Assembly (NCBI GenBank): GCA_013823985.1
Contig: PNNB01000024.1
Span: forward strand, 62,001 to 126,000
DNA from: Sphingopyxis sp.
Lineage (GTDB): Bacteria; Pseudomonadota; Alphaproteobacteria; Sphingomonadales; Sphingomonadaceae
DNA: 64,000 bases
Direction: 5' to 3'
Part shown: positions 22,501-31,685 of the stretch, piece after piece
Numbering within the stretch: the first letter of the stretch is position 1
Layout: the number at the start of each line of letters is the position of its first letter
Position numbers and translations under genes: made by a program
The notes under the pieces: model-generated
What the model was told of the DNA's origin: nothing
What the model saw: the letters and a program-made list of their open reading frames with translations, nothing else
Database searches by the model: none

Positions 22501-24132
22501 TCACTCTCGCTCTTCGTCTCTAATTCCTGTGCGGCCGTCATTGGTCGCTGGCAACGACAATATCAGAGCTTCATTGTAGAAACGTAAATCGCCGCCGACA
22601 TTTTTCGCGAGGCTGCGGACGAGCCGCAGGGAGAAACCAAGGCCGAGCAAAGGTGCTTCCGTCGAATCATCGAGCGCGGCGGGGCCGGAGCCGAAGAGTT
22701 CGGCCTCTTCCAATTCGAGCAGCTTGCGCGGAAGCGTCAGGACGAAGCGGTTTGTCGCGTTGATACCCGGTTCGGTGCGGAACCGACCGTCCAGCACTTC
22801 GTGGGGCTCGCATCCGATAATGACCGCCGAAAGAAGCCGCGAGAATATGCGTTCGGCGAGTTCTTTTTCCACCGCAAACGGGCGCACCGGATGTGCGTGG
22901 ACCAGATTGAGCGTTACCTGGAGAAGATCGCTCAGTCCGCGGAGCCGGTCGGCAAGGCGTACTGTGAGCCAGTCGCAGTCGGTCGCACCGGGTTCGGCGT
23001 GGAAATTCCCCGCTTCGATCTTTGCGGCGGTCGTCAGGTCGTCAAAACCTGCCAGCAACCGTTCGGCATCGTTCAAAATGTTGCGCGCCAACTGCCGGTA
23101 ATCTTCGGTGACAGGACCGAAGAGCTGCTGTTCGATAATCTCCGAAAAGCCGATAATGGCGCCGAGGGGCGTGCGCAGTTCGTGCACCAGCTGCTGGATA
23201 TGTTCCGAACTCTGCTGGGCGGCGGTTGGTAAAAGCGCGCTTTCCGCGACGGTTGGCCGACGGAAAATGCCGCGATATCCGTTAAAGCGACCGCTGACCG
23301 GATCAAAAAAAGGTGATGCGTTGATGCGCCAGTCCCCGGCGACCGAAGGCGCGCCGCACAGGCGCATCCGGGCATTTTCAAGCGGCATCCGCTGACGGAA
23401 GGCGGCTGCACCATAGGCATCGGGCCCGGGCCCCTCATCAAATGCGGGCTCCGCGATGTCCACGCCGACTACCGCACCCGATGGCGCACCTTCGATCCAG
23501 CTTACGGTCCCATTTTCGTCGGTTTCAAAGCGGATTTCGGTGACCGGAGTCAGCAATTCGCTGAAATGATCCATCGCGCTGCTGATGTCAGCGACCGGCG
23601 TGGATTGCCGTTCGGTTCGCAGGCGCTCGATCCGCTCTACGATGTCGCGAATTTGAACTCCATTTTGGTTTTGCGCATCCGCAGACTTGGCGGGCAAAGG
23701 CAAGACGAAGTCCGCACTCGACCAGACCGACAGGGCACGGCGCGTTTGGGGGCCGAGGTCCTTGCGGTTCCGTAAGAAGCCTCTAGCGCGGACGGGCATG
23801 GTGGGAACAATTTCGGCCCATTCTTCATCCGAAAGACGCGCCCCTGCAACCGCAGCCGAGGCAACAGCAGGAATATCACCCGACAACAGCAGTACCAAAG
23901 GCGCGGACATGATGCGGCCAGCCAAAGACTTTACGCATTGTTCGCGTGTCTTCGGGGAGATAATAGGAAGAAAATCGCGCACCTTCTGAAGGCCACGCGC
24001 GACATATTCTATGTCGAAGTCGATGGGATTTTGCGCCAGAATATCAACAAGTTGTTGCCACTTCGCGGCTGCGCCATAATCACTGTCATTTGCCTGTCGC
24101 AAAGCAGTTTCGAGGCGGTCGTCAAAGCGCAA
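22501..24132 (-). CDS. Atypical cytoplasmic sensor histidine kinase with degenerate ATPase domain
   Basis: 543 aa, no membrane segments. Residues 1-150 form a helical region of unknown type. A PAS-like domain is at about 193-292 (TEIRFETDENGTVSWIEG…DWRINASPFFDPVSGRFNGYRG). The H-box HIQQLVHELRTPLGAIIGFSE has the phospho-acceptor at His317. The ATPase domain looks eroded: the N-box is RLLSAVIIGCEP, without the usual Asn, and no DxGxG box is visible, although GLGFSLRLVRSLAKNVGG resembles a G2/end box. It could be a pseudokinase or use a partner. It is tightly coupled to the deacetylase-like gene, and no response regulator is adjacent. Confidence 0.78.
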   Translation of the reverse strand: MRFDDRLETALRQANDSDYGAAAKWQQLVDILAQNPIDFDIEYVARGLQKVRDFLPIISPKTREQCVKSLAGRIMSAPLVLLLSGDIPAVASAAVAGARLSDEEWAEIVPTMPVRARGFLRNRKDLGPQTRRALSVWSSADFVLPLPAKSADAQNQNGVQIRDIVERIERLRTERQSTPVADISSAMDHFSELLTPVTEIRFETDENGTVSWIEGAPSGAVVGVDIAEPAFDEGPGPDAYGAAAFRQRMPLENARMRLCGAPSVAGDWRINASPFFDPVSGRFNGYRGIFRRPTVAESALLPTAAQQSSEHIQQLVHELRTPLGAIIGFSEIIEQQLFGPVTEDYRQLARNILNDAERLLAGFDDLTTAAKIEAGNFHAEPGATDCDWLTVRLADRLRGLSDLLQVTLNLVHAHPVRPFAVEKELAERIFSRLLSAVIIGCEPHEVLDGRFRTEPGINATNRFVLTLPRKLLELEEAELFGSGPAALDDSTEAPLLGLGFSLRLVRSLAKNVGGDLRFYNEALILSLPATNDGRTGIRDEERE

Positions 24133-24242
24133 TTGAAAATATTCCTAATGTAAAATTATCCCTGCCCGTATACCGATATACCTGCTGAAAGCTATGCGAA
24201 AGCGGCAAAATATGCGCGTCACACTATGGGACAATTGCAATT

Positions 24243-24264
24243 CGCTATAATAATATTATAAGCG
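24243..24264. promoter_or_regulatory. AT-rich palindrome upstream of the Lrp gene
   Basis: TATAATA-A-TATTATA (24246-24260) is perfect around one central base and is flanked by CGC…AGCG, so the symmetry extends to about 22 bp. It lies 33-55 bp before the Lrp-family start and about 110 bp from the divergent kinase start. AT-rich palindromes of this size fit Lrp/AsnC autoregulation. Part of it may also be a -10 element. Confidence 0.4.
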
Positions 24265-24297
24265 CGTGCACAATTGGAAACGGGAAATGTCGCAAGC

Positions 24298-24774
24298 ATG
24301 GCTAATATGAACCTTGATTCGATAGATTTGAAGCTTCTTGCAGAATTACAGGCGGATGGCCGAATCACGAATGTGGAACTTGCAACCAAAGTCGGGCTGA
24401 CCGCCCCGCCCTGCCTTCGGCGCATGCGCGCGCTTGAACAGTCGGGCACGATCAAATCCTACCATGCCGATATCGACGCCGCATCCCTGGGCTATACCAT
24501 CACCGTTTTCGCCATGGTCAGCCTCAAGAGCCAAGCCGAAGACGATCTGAAAGCTTTTGAGCAGCATGTGAGGGCGTTGCCCGACGTGCGGGAATGCCAC
24601 ATGCTCAACGGCGAGATTGATTTCATCCTGAAGATCGTGGCCCGCGATCTGCAATCGTTTCAGGAATTTCTCACGTCGAAGCTGACGTCGGCCCCCAATG
24701 TAAATAGCGTCAAAACGTCGCTAACGATCCGAACGGCCAAGGATGAGCCCGGCGTGCCAATCCCAGCAGCATAA
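24298..24774 (+). CDS. Lrp/AsnC-family transcriptional regulator
   Basis: 158 aa from the ATG at 24298; a second ATG 9 bases later is equally plausible. The N-terminal helix-turn-helix is LDSIDLKLLAELQADGRITNVELATKVGLTAPPCLRRMRALE, a textbook Lrp pattern. The RAM ligand domain follows (TITVFAMVSLKSQAEDDLKAFEQHV…VRECHMLNGEIDFILKIVARD). These proteins form octameric discs and sense amino acids. The target is unknown. An AT-rich palindrome sits upstream, and a strong bidirectional terminator follows. Confidence 0.92.
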   Translation: MANMNLDSIDLKLLAELQADGRITNVELATKVGLTAPPCLRRMRALEQSGTIKSYHADIDAASLGYTITVFAMVSLKSQAEDDLKAFEQHVRALPDVRECHMLNGEIDFILKIVARDLQSFQEFLTSKLTSAPNVNSVKTSLTIRTAKDEPGVPIPAA

Positions 24775-24775
24775 A

Positions 24776-24807
24776 AAAGGGAGGCCGAAGCCTCCCTTTC
24801 CTTTTTC
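24776..24807. terminator. Bidirectional intrinsic terminator between Lrp and TPR genes
   Basis: AAAGGGAGGC-CGAA-GCCTCCCTTT is a 10-bp perfect stem with a tetraloop (TTCG when read on the minus strand). The plus side is followed by CCTTTTTCC, and the minus side continues into TTTAT. It serves the convergent Lrp gene and the TPR-protein gene. Confidence 0.9.
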
Positions 24808-24825
24808 CATTAAAGGCGCCTAAGA

Positions 24826-26166
24826 TCAGGTCGTCGGTGCGGCGGGCGCGGCCTGCGCGGCAGGTGCCTTTGACAATTGGTCGATATACATCACCCAATA
24901 TTCGGCAATTGCCTTGCGATTTGCACCTGTTATCAAGGCGAAGTCTGCCTTTGCGCCGACGTAATCGGCTAGCATCACCTTTGACATTGCAAGACGGAAA
25001 CGGGTCCGCTCAGACTGATCCTTGCCATCCTTGTCGAGCACCGGTCCCTTTGAAAGAGCAGATTCATAAAGCTCTTTCGCGGTGTCATATTTCTTGTGCG
25101 AAAAGAATGAATCGCCGGTCAAAGAGGCCAACATGCCCTTGGGGCTCGCTTTTGCGGGTGCCAAGGTACCAGCAAGTGTTGCGGTATCTTCAGTCAAACG
25201 CGCCTTTGCCTCAGTGTATTTTTCGCTGAAGGTCACATTGTTGCGGGAGATGACGCCCTTGGCGAAACCTTCCTCAAGTACCGAGACCGCTTCGGCCGGA
25301 TAACGCACGCCGATATAGCTCAGGCTATCAAGATATTGCGCATATTCCTGCTGAAACCGAAGTCCGTTGGTCACGCGCATCAAACGCATTACATCAAGCT
25401 CTTCTTCCGGATTCAGTGTCAGAGAACGGTCAAAGAATGCCAGAGCATCGTGCCAGTAATCCGGGTTGTTTTCGGTCGCGAGCAATTGCTTGTACCAATT
25501 AGCCGCGCCTGCATAATTCTTCGTTTTGGCAGCCAGATTAGCTGCGCGAACAAAATAAGCCTTATTCACCTTGCCGGCGGCCTTGTCGGCATCAATTGCC
25601 TTGCCGAGCCAAGTCATGGCTTCCGCATCCCGGTTCTGCTGGGACTGGGCGTTGGAAATCAAAAATTCGATATTGTTCCCGCGATGCCCCATATTATATG
25701 CTTCCAGCATCAGCTTTTCGGCATTTACGTAATTCTTGCCGTCATACGCAATCGCGCCCTTCCGGAATGTGTATTCCGTTTTGATATTCGCGGGCGTGGT
25801 CGCCGAAGCCAGCAGGAGATCGATGCCCTGTTCCTGAAAAGCGAGATCCTTCAGCCCTGCGCCAATGTTAATCGCCAGAATTCCGGCTTCGTAGCGGTCG
25901 TCGTCGTTGGCGATCGCAGCGACAATTTTCGGGAACTCGACTTTGGCGGCGGCTGGATTCTTCTGCTTGTTCAAAAGATCGACCACCGGCGTATAGGCCG
26001 CGATGAAGGGCTTGGAATAGTTGCGCTTCGGAGCCGCAGGTGCAGCTTCCTTCTTATCCTTGCCCTTTTTCTCCTTGGCAGGCTTTTCCTCAACGGCAGC
26101 CTGCGACGCCGTCAACGGCAACGCCACAAGCGACAAGGTAAGGACAAATTTGGAAACAGACTTCAT
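24826..26166 (-). CDS. Periplasmic tetratricopeptide-repeat protein
   Basis: 446 aa. Signal peptide MKSVSKFVLTLSLVALPLTASQA, then a Lys/Ala/Glu-rich linker (PAKEKKGKDKKEAAPAAPKR). TPR-like helical repeats cover about residues 60-430, e.g. RKGAIAYDGKNYVNAEKLMLEAYN, WLGKAIDADKAAGK and GDSFFSHKKYDTAKELYESAL. It ends in an Ala/Pro tail (APAAQAAPAAPTT). Probably a periplasmic scaffold. No enzymatic motif is seen, and the partner is unknown. Confidence 0.85.
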   Translation of the reverse strand: MKSVSKFVLTLSLVALPLTASQAAVEEKPAKEKKGKDKKEAAPAAPKRNYSKPFIAAYTPVVDLLNKQKNPAAAKVEFPKIVAAIANDDDRYEAGILAINIGAGLKDLAFQEQGIDLLLASATTPANIKTEYTFRKGAIAYDGKNYVNAEKLMLEAYNMGHRGNNIEFLISNAQSQQNRDAEAMTWLGKAIDADKAAGKVNKAYFVRAANLAAKTKNYAGAANWYKQLLATENNPDYWHDALAFFDRSLTLNPEEELDVMRLMRVTNGLRFQQEYAQYLDSLSYIGVRYPAEAVSVLEEGFAKGVISRNNVTFSEKYTEAKARLTEDTATLAGTLAPAKASPKGMLASLTGDSFFSHKKYDTAKELYESALSKGPVLDKDGKDQSERTRFRLAMSKVMLADYVGAKADFALITGANRKAIAEYWVMYIDQLSKAPAAQAAPAAPTT

Positions 26167-26299
26167 TCTACTCTCCGCGATTAGGGTGTTTAGGCATATT
26201 ATCTCAGATGGGAATTACTATAGATATTCGCCCTGCATAGAGCAAATAGGATAGCGACTGCTCATGAATTGCGGTTGAACGATAGAAATTGGATATCAA

Positions 26300-26995
26300 A
26301 TGGCAAATGGCGGGGCAGTTATCATCGGCGCGACGGGCGGGATTGGTGGCGCGCTTTTGGAAAAGGTCTCCTCAACCGGCGATTTTGAAACCGTCTTTGA
26401 ATTTTCCCGTCGTTCTTTGCCTGCCATCAATGTCTTAAGCGAAGACAGCATCACTGCGGCCGCTGATCATGTCCGGCTTTCAGGGATGGCCCCGCAGCTC
26501 ATTATCGTGGCCACAGGTTTGCTGCATAAAGAGGGACGAGGCCCGGAAAAGAGTTTGCGGGAGTTGGACGCCGAGTGGATGATCGAAAATTATCGCCTGA
26601 ATGCGGTCGCCCCTGCCCTGATTGCCAAGCATTTCTTGCCCCTGATGCCGCGCACGGGTCGAACCTGTTTCGCAACCCTGTCCGCACGCGTGGGCAGCAT
26701 CTCAGACAACCGGTTAGGCGGTTGGCATAGCTATCGTGCATCAAAAGCCGCCCTCAATATGCTGATCCGAAATCTGTCCATCGAGTGGCAGCGGAAAAAC
26801 CCCGAGGCGATCATTGTCGGGCTGCACCCGGGCACAGTCGAAACCGGCTTGAGCGCTCCTTTCAAGGGCAATCCCGAGCATGAGCGGTTTACCCCTGCCA
26901 AAGCAGCCGACCAGCTGCTCAATGTGCTCTGCGGCCTTGAATCAAGCGATTCAGGTCAAGTTTTCGCCTACGATGGGCGCATCATCGCACCCTAG
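26300..26995 (+). CDS. Short-chain dehydrogenase/reductase
   Basis: 231 aa. The Rossmann motif IIGATGGIGGALLEKV (TGxxxGIG type) is at the N-terminus. The N-V-A-P helix region NYRLNAVAPALIAKHFLP follows. The catalytic triad is Ser in CFATLSARVGS with YRASK (Tyr/Lys). PGTVETGLSAPF follows strand 6. The overall length and motifs are like the CsgA/C-factor-like SDR subgroup. The substrate is unknown. It is a single gene, divergent from the TPR-protein gene and followed by the gyrA promoter region. Confidence 0.88.
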   Translation: MANGGAVIIGATGGIGGALLEKVSSTGDFETVFEFSRRSLPAINVLSEDSITAAADHVRLSGMAPQLIIVATGLLHKEGRGPEKSLRELDAEWMIENYRLNAVAPALIAKHFLPLMPRTGRTCFATLSARVGSISDNRLGGWHSYRASKAALNMLIRNLSIEWQRKNPEAIIVGLHPGTVETGLSAPFKGNPEHERFTPAKAADQLLNVLCGLESSDSGQVFAYDGRIIAP

Positions 26996-27008
26996 CGTCC
27001 GGGCAGCC

Positions 27009-27046
27009 CTTATCTGTGGATAAGTTGTCGAAAAAGTCGTTTTTCG
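27009..27046. promoter_or_regulatory. DnaA-box-containing palindrome and hairpin upstream of gyrA
   Basis: CTTATC-TGTG-GATAAG (27009-27024) is a perfect 6-bp inverted repeat that contains TGTGGATAA, the exact complement of the DnaA consensus TTATCCACA (27015-27023). Directly after it, CGAAAAA-GTCG-TTTTTCG (27029-27046) can form a hairpin and could terminate the SDR transcript. DnaA control of gyrA is a hypothesis. Confidence 0.4.
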
Positions 27047-27121
27047 GACCCCTTCGGGTGGCTTTCGGTGGCTAGCTGGTCTAGGGTCGGAACATTCTAA
27101 AAATATAAGGATTTTCGCGGC

Positions 27122-29842
27122 GTGAGCGATGATAGTGCCACTCTAGACCCCTCCGATATTTCTCCGGTCGACATCGTCGATGAAATGAAGTCGAGCTATC
27201 TCGACTATGCCATGTCTGTAATTGTGGCGCGCGCGCTTCCGGATGTGCGCGACGGTTTAAAGCCTGTGCACCGCCGCATTCTTTTTGCCAGCCAGGAAGG
27301 TGGGTTCGTAGCAGGCCGCCCGTACCGGAAATCGGCAAAGATCGTCGGCGACGTGATGGGCAACTATCACCCGCATGGCGACAGCGCGATCTATGACGCA
27401 CTCGCGCGCATGACGCAGGATTGGTCCCTGCGCGTGCCGCTTATCGACGGCCAGGGCAATTTCGGCTCGATGGACCCAGATCCGCCCGCATCGATGCGTT
27501 ACACCGAAGCGCGGCTGAACAAGGTCGCCAATGCATTGCTCGATGACCTCGACAAGGATACGGTTGATTTCCAGCCCAATTATGACGGCAGTCGGCAAGA
27601 GCCTCAGGTGCTCCCTGCCCGTTTTCCAAATCTGTTGGTAAACGGTGCGGGCGGTATCGCGGTCGGCATGGCCACCAATATTCCGCCGCATAATTTGGGT
27701 GAAGTCATCAAGGCCTGCCTTGCCTATATCGATAATCCCGGAATTTCCGTGGATGAACTGATCGAAATTATTCCGGCACCTGATTTTCCCACCGGCCCGC
27801 TGATTCTCGGTCAAGGTGGCGCGCGTGCTGCCTATCGCGAAGGTAAGGGCTCGATCATGATGCGGGCACGTCACGAAATTGAAGAAGGTCGTGGCGACCG
27901 GCGCTCGATCGTTCTGACCAGCATTCCCTTCCAAGTCGGCAAATCCGGACTTGTCGAGAAAATTGCCGAGGCAGCAAAAGACAAGCGGATTGAAGGCGTT
28001 TCCGACATTCGGGACGAATCGAGCCGAAAGGGCGTTCGGATCGTCATCGATTTGAAGCGCGATGCAACGCCCGACGTCGTGCTGAACCAACTTTGGCGCC
28101 ATACGCAGGCGCAGTCGAGCTTCCCGGCCAATATGCTCGCCATTCGCGGCGGCCGCCCCGAAGTCTTGAACCTGCGCGACATTATCGAGAGTTTCGTCCG
28201 CTTCCGCGAAGAAGTAATCACCCGTCGCACCAAATTTGAGCTAAACAAAGCACGTGAACGGGCTCATTTGCTGCTCGGATTGGTCGTCGCCGTTACCAAT
28301 CTGGATGAAGTCGTCCGCATCATTCGGGGTTCTGCAAGCCCCGCCGAAGCACGTGCCGCGTTGCTTGCCCGCCAATGGCCGATCGCGGAGATTGCGCCCT
28401 ATATCAAGCTTGTCGAAGCGGTTGAGGCCGACGTTACCGGCGACAGCTATCAATTGTCCGAGCTTCAGGTTCGCGCGATCCTCGAACTGCGCTTGCATCG
28501 CCTGACGGCGCTTGGCCGGGACGAGATCGGCAAGGAGCTTTCGGGCCTCGCTGTCAGCATTGCCGAATTTCTCGCTATCTTGGGCGACAGGTTCAAGCTG
28601 TACGAAGTTCTGCGGGCCGAACTGGTCGCGATTGACGCCGAGTTTTCTACGCCACGCATGTGCGAAATCACAGCAAGCTGGGATGGCTTGGACGACGAAG
28701 ACCTCATGGAACGTGAGGAAATGGTCGTTACGGTTACCCATGCAGGCTATATCAAGCGCACACCCCTTGCGACCTTCCGCGCCCAAGCACGCGGCGGCAA
28801 AGGCCGCGCGGGCATGGCCACCAAAGAAGAAGATGCGGTCACCGAACTATTTGTGACCAGCACCCATACGCCGGTGCTGTTCTTCTCAAATATCGGTAAG
28901 GTCTATCGCCTGAAGGTATGGAAATTGCCGGAAGGTGGTCCGCAAACGCGGGGTCGTCCCATGGTGAATATTCTGCCTTTGAGCGAGGGCGAGGTTATAT
29001 CCAACGTCCTCACCCTACCGGAAGACGAAGCCGAATGGGGTGGGTTAAGCGTCGTATTTGCAACCGCAAAGGGCTACGCCCGCCGCAACAGCATGGACGC
29101 CTTTGCCAATGTTCCTTCAAACGGCAAAATTGCCATGAAGTTTGAAGGCGAAGATGCAGACGACCGCTTGATCGGCGTCGAGTTGCTCAGCGCCGACGAC
29201 GACATCTTGTTGGCAAGCCGCAATGGTAAGGCGATCCGCTTTGCCGCTGACGATATTCGGGAATTCCAGAGCAGAGCCTCAACGGGTGTCCGCGCCATGA
29301 AGCTGATCGGCGATGATCAGGTTATGTCGCTCTCAATCCTGAAACGGGTCGGTACATCGGCGGAAGAACGTGAGGAATATCTGCGTTTTGCTCCATGGAA
29401 ACCGGAAAAGGATGGTGAACCAACGCTGACGACTGAACGGATTGCCGAAATGGCGGAGAAGGAGCAATTCATCCTTACGGTATGCGCCAATGGCTATGGA
29501 AAACTATCGTCCGCTTATGGGTACCGCCGTACCGGACGTGGCGGACAAGGCATCACCAATATCGACAATGTCGAACGGAACGGCCCTGTCGTGGCGAGTT
29601 TCCCGGCGACCAAGGGCGACCAGCTCATGTTAGTGACAGATCAGGCCAAGTTGATACGGATGCCGTTGGACAGCCTGCGCGTGTTGGGCCGTGGAACAGC
29701 CGGCGTGCGTTTGTTCAATGTTGGCGAAAATGAGCATGTGGTCAGCGCGGCGAAGATTGACGAGAGCGATGAAAGCGACGATTCGAACGATAGCATGGAT
29801 GCTGGATATGCCGCTTCCGATGAGGGGAATGCTGCGGAATAG
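27122..29842 (+). CDS. gyrA: DNA gyrase subunit A
   Basis: 906 aa from a GTG start. The breakage-reunion domain begins [37 protein letters not shown]. The quinolone-determining region [12 protein letters not shown] keeps Ser88 and Asp92 (equivalents of E. coli Ser83/Asp87). The catalytic Tyr127 is in MRYTEARL. The C-terminal pinwheel has a GyrA-box-like [11 protein letters not shown], and the protein ends in a long acidic tail ([16 protein letters not shown]). It introduces negative supercoils together with GyrB, encoded elsewhere. The GyrA box and tail separate it from the parC gene at 37-39.5 kb. Confidence 0.97.
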   Translation: MSDDSATLDPSDISPVDIVDEMKSSYLDYAMSVIVARALPDVRDGLKPVHRRILFASQEGGFVAGRPYRKSAKIVGDVMGNYHPHGDSAIYDALARMTQDWSLRVPLIDGQGNFGSMDPDPPASMRYTEARLNKVANALLDDLDKDTVDFQPNYDGSRQEPQVLPARFPNLLVNGAGGIAVGMATNIPPHNLGEVIKACLAYIDNPGISVDELIEIIPAPDFPTGPLILGQGGARAAYREGKGSIMMRARHEIEEGRGDRRSIVLTSIPFQVGKSGLVEKIAEAAKDKRIEGVSDIRDESSRKGVRIVIDLKRDATPDVVLNQLWRHTQAQSSFPANMLAIRGGRPEVLNLRDIIESFVRFREEVITRRTKFELNKARERAHLLLGLVVAVTNLDEVVRIIRGSASPAEARAALLARQWPIAEIAPYIKLVEAVEADVTGDSYQLSELQVRAILELRLHRLTALGRDEIGKELSGLAVSIAEFLAILGDRFKLYEVLRAELVAIDAEFSTPRMCEITASWDGLDDEDLMEREEMVVTVTHAGYIKRTPLATFRAQARGGKGRAGMATKEEDAVTELFVTSTHTPVLFFSNIGKVYRLKVWKLPEGGPQTRGRPMVNILPLSEGEVISNVLTLPEDEAEWGGLSVVFATAKGYARRNSMDAFANVPSNGKIAMKFEGEDADDRLIGVELLSADDDILLASRNGKAIRFAADDIREFQSRASTGVRAMKLIGDDQVMSLSILKRVGTSAEEREEYLRFAPWKPEKDGEPTLTTERIAEMAEKEQFILTVCANGYGKLSSAYGYRRTGRGGQGITNIDNVERNGPVVASFPATKGDQLMLVTDQAKLIRMPLDSLRVLGRGTAGVRLFNVGENEHVVSAAKIDESDESDDSNDSMDAGYAASDEGNAAE

Positions 29843-29931
29843 TTGGCCACTTATATCAGCAACCGCGTGATCGCGATGCTGATGGAAGGTCGATATATCC
29901 TGAAATGTAGGAATTGAACCGTGAAATCAGC

Positions 29932-29962
29932 AAGCGGTTTTTTGTGAACCGCTTTGCTCTTT
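29932..29962 (+). terminator. Terminator-like hairpin after gyrA
   Basis: AAGCGGTT (29932-29939) pairs perfectly with AACCGCTT (29947-29954) over a 7-base loop, followed by TGCTCTTTC. It lies 90 bp after the gyrA stop. The T-tail is weak. Confidence 0.55.
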
Positions 29963-30095
29963 CACATGTGAAACATACTGAAGTTTTCTATTCAATTCCT
30001 TTAATTTAAAGCAACAAAGGATTCAGTTTGAGAGCGGTTTGGGGTACCCTTTGTATCCTTATGCACCCCGGTCTGCCGGGCTTCGATCGACCAGC

Positions 30096-30773
30096 TCACT
30101 CTTCGCCGTGCGGAAAATGGCCCCTTTTCACTAAGGTCTGGGCAATTCCTATAGCGATCATCAGCACGCCGAAATAATAAAGATACCAGATGGCGATGCT
30201 GGTTATTTCGGAATTGGCTAACGGCCCAAGGCGCGCGGCGATCAAAAGATCGGAGATAACAAAAAAGACCGCACCGACGCCGACACGGTAGCGGGGGAAA
30301 TTGCTGCTCCAGGCCATCGCGGCCATGGCGCCCAAAATTGTGCTATAACCGGCGAATTGAAGGCCTTCCTCGCTGTTTCCCGGCAGAAAATAGGCGATAA
30401 CCGGCGTTAGCAAAAACAGGCAAGCAGCCAGAAGCCGTTGGCTGAATACAGCGCCGACGCGTCGATGGCGGAAATATATGGCGATCGCGACGAGGTGACC
30501 GGCGGCAAACGATATTGCCCCTGCAACCATGGAAAGCTCAATCAACCCATCCCCGAGCGCGTATAACGCGAGCATGAGAGCTAGAAAGACAAATTCACCT
30601 TCGTGATGGCGTCGAAGTGCAAAGGGCAACAAAAACCCTACCGCCGCCATTTTCCAAATGAGTGCATAAAGGCTGCCTTCCAGAGGCAGGAACAGCCATG
30701 TCGCGGGAAAACTCAATCCCGCCAGCAAGCTTGCCAATAACCATGGACGTTTATGCGCGAGATCTTGCGCCAT
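30096..30773 (-). CDS. Lysoplasmalogenase, YhhN/TMEM86 family membrane protein
   Basis: 225 aa from the ATG at 30773 (MAQDLAHKRPW), with AAAGGGG upstream. The longer frame would overlap the upstream gene. About eight hydrophobic helices cover the whole length. The typical YhhN features are an early LYALIWKMAAVGFLLPFAL, an acidic helix ALYALGDGLIELSM, GHLVAIAIYF and VFFVISDLLIAARL with conserved Asp/Ser. Animal relatives hydrolyse lysoplasmalogens; the bacterial substrate is unproven. It is 19 bp downstream of the NAD(P)HX dehydratase gene and may share its transcript. Confidence 0.85.
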   Translation of the reverse strand: MAQDLAHKRPWLLASLLAGLSFPATWLFLPLEGSLYALIWKMAAVGFLLPFALRRHHEGEFVFLALMLALYALGDGLIELSMVAGAISFAAGHLVAIAIYFRHRRVGAVFSQRLLAACLFLLTPVIAYFLPGNSEEGLQFAGYSTILGAMAAMAWSSNFPRYRVGVGAVFFVISDLLIAARLGPLANSEITSIAIWYLYYFGVLMIAIGIAQTLVKRGHFPHGEE

Positions 30774-30792
30774 ATACTTATACCCCTTTGCC

Positions 30793-31632
30793 TCAGTCTT
30801 CTTGCAAACAGCCGCGCAAGACAAGGGGAATGTAATCGGGCATAGCATCGGCAATCAGGCCTGGACCGGCGCGGAAACCGATATCGCCATGCAGCCATGC
30901 CCCAATGGCTGCGGCGGCGAAGCTATCGACACCCTGGGCGAGAATTCCGCAAATTAGCCCCGTCAGCACATCACCCGAGCCTGCTGTTGCAAGCCAAGAT
31001 GACGAATGCCGGTTCACCGCGCATCTGCCGGACGGCGCGGCGATTACGGTATCAGGCCCTTTTAAGAGTATGACACATCCAGCGAGGCGTGCAGCCGCGC
31101 AGGCTGCGGCAACGGGCTCTTCCATGGCAAGTTCAGGAAACAGCCGGCCAAACTCGCCAACATGTGGCGTCATGACGTCATTTGAACTCAAGTGCTTGAA
31201 AAGCAATTGTGAATTTTCGCAAAAAACCGTGATTGCATCGGCGTCCAGTATCACCGGGATATTGCCTTGAAGCATTTTTAGTACCTGTTTTTGAGTGCCG
31301 GGCGTTACCCCTGCCCCCGGACCAATTGCCACTGCCCTGACCCGGTCGTCCAGGCTGTCGCACTCGGGATCAAATTCCTTGAGCATGATAGCCGTTACAT
31401 GCGCGGCCTGTTCCTCCAGCGCCGCACGATTACCGATAAGGGTCACCAACCCCGCACCAACCGCAAGGGCTGCTCTGGCCGCCAAACGAGAGGCGCCTGT
31501 CTTCAATCTAGGTCCGCTGACGATCACGGCATGGCCGCGGCTATATTTGTGAATGTCCTTCGCGGGCATCGTCAACACCGGTTGCGCCACACCATTGTCG
31601 TCTGCGAGTTGGAATTTGAAAGTCATCCGCAT
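30793..31632 (-). CDS. nnrD: ADP-dependent (S)-NAD(P)H-hydrate dehydratase
   Basis: About 279 aa; starts at 31632 or 31626 are both possible, and an ATG at 31662 is further upstream. The ribokinase-like dehydratase domain shows HKYSRGHAVIVSGPRLKTGASRLAARAALAVGAGLVTL, the TPHVGEFGRLF motif and the catalytic loop ATAGSGDVLTGLICGIL. It repairs hydrated NAD(P)H using ADP. The N-terminal NnrE epimerase domain found fused in many bacteria is absent, so the epimerase must be encoded elsewhere. It is divergent from trmFO. Confidence 0.9.
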   Translation of the reverse strand: MRMTFKFQLADDNGVAQPVLTMPAKDIHKYSRGHAVIVSGPRLKTGASRLAARAALAVGAGLVTLIGNRAALEEQAAHVTAIMLKEFDPECDSLDDRVRAVAIGPGAGVTPGTQKQVLKMLQGNIPVILDADAITVFCENSQLLFKHLSSNDVMTPHVGEFGRLFPELAMEEPVAAACAAARLAGCVILLKGPDTVIAAPSGRCAVNRHSSSWLATAGSGDVLTGLICGILAQGVDSFAAAAIGAWLHGDIGFRAGPGLIADAMPDYIPLVLRGCLQED

Positions 31633-31685
31633 ATCATGCCGCTTTTGCCTGTGCTTTCCCATGAAATTTTGTTAGCCGCGCCCGC

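Noticed and set aside
22801..23232. Long plus-strand frames inside the histidine kinase gene
   Set aside because: Antisense shadows with no ribosome site. The minus-strand frame has the recognisable H-box and PAS region.
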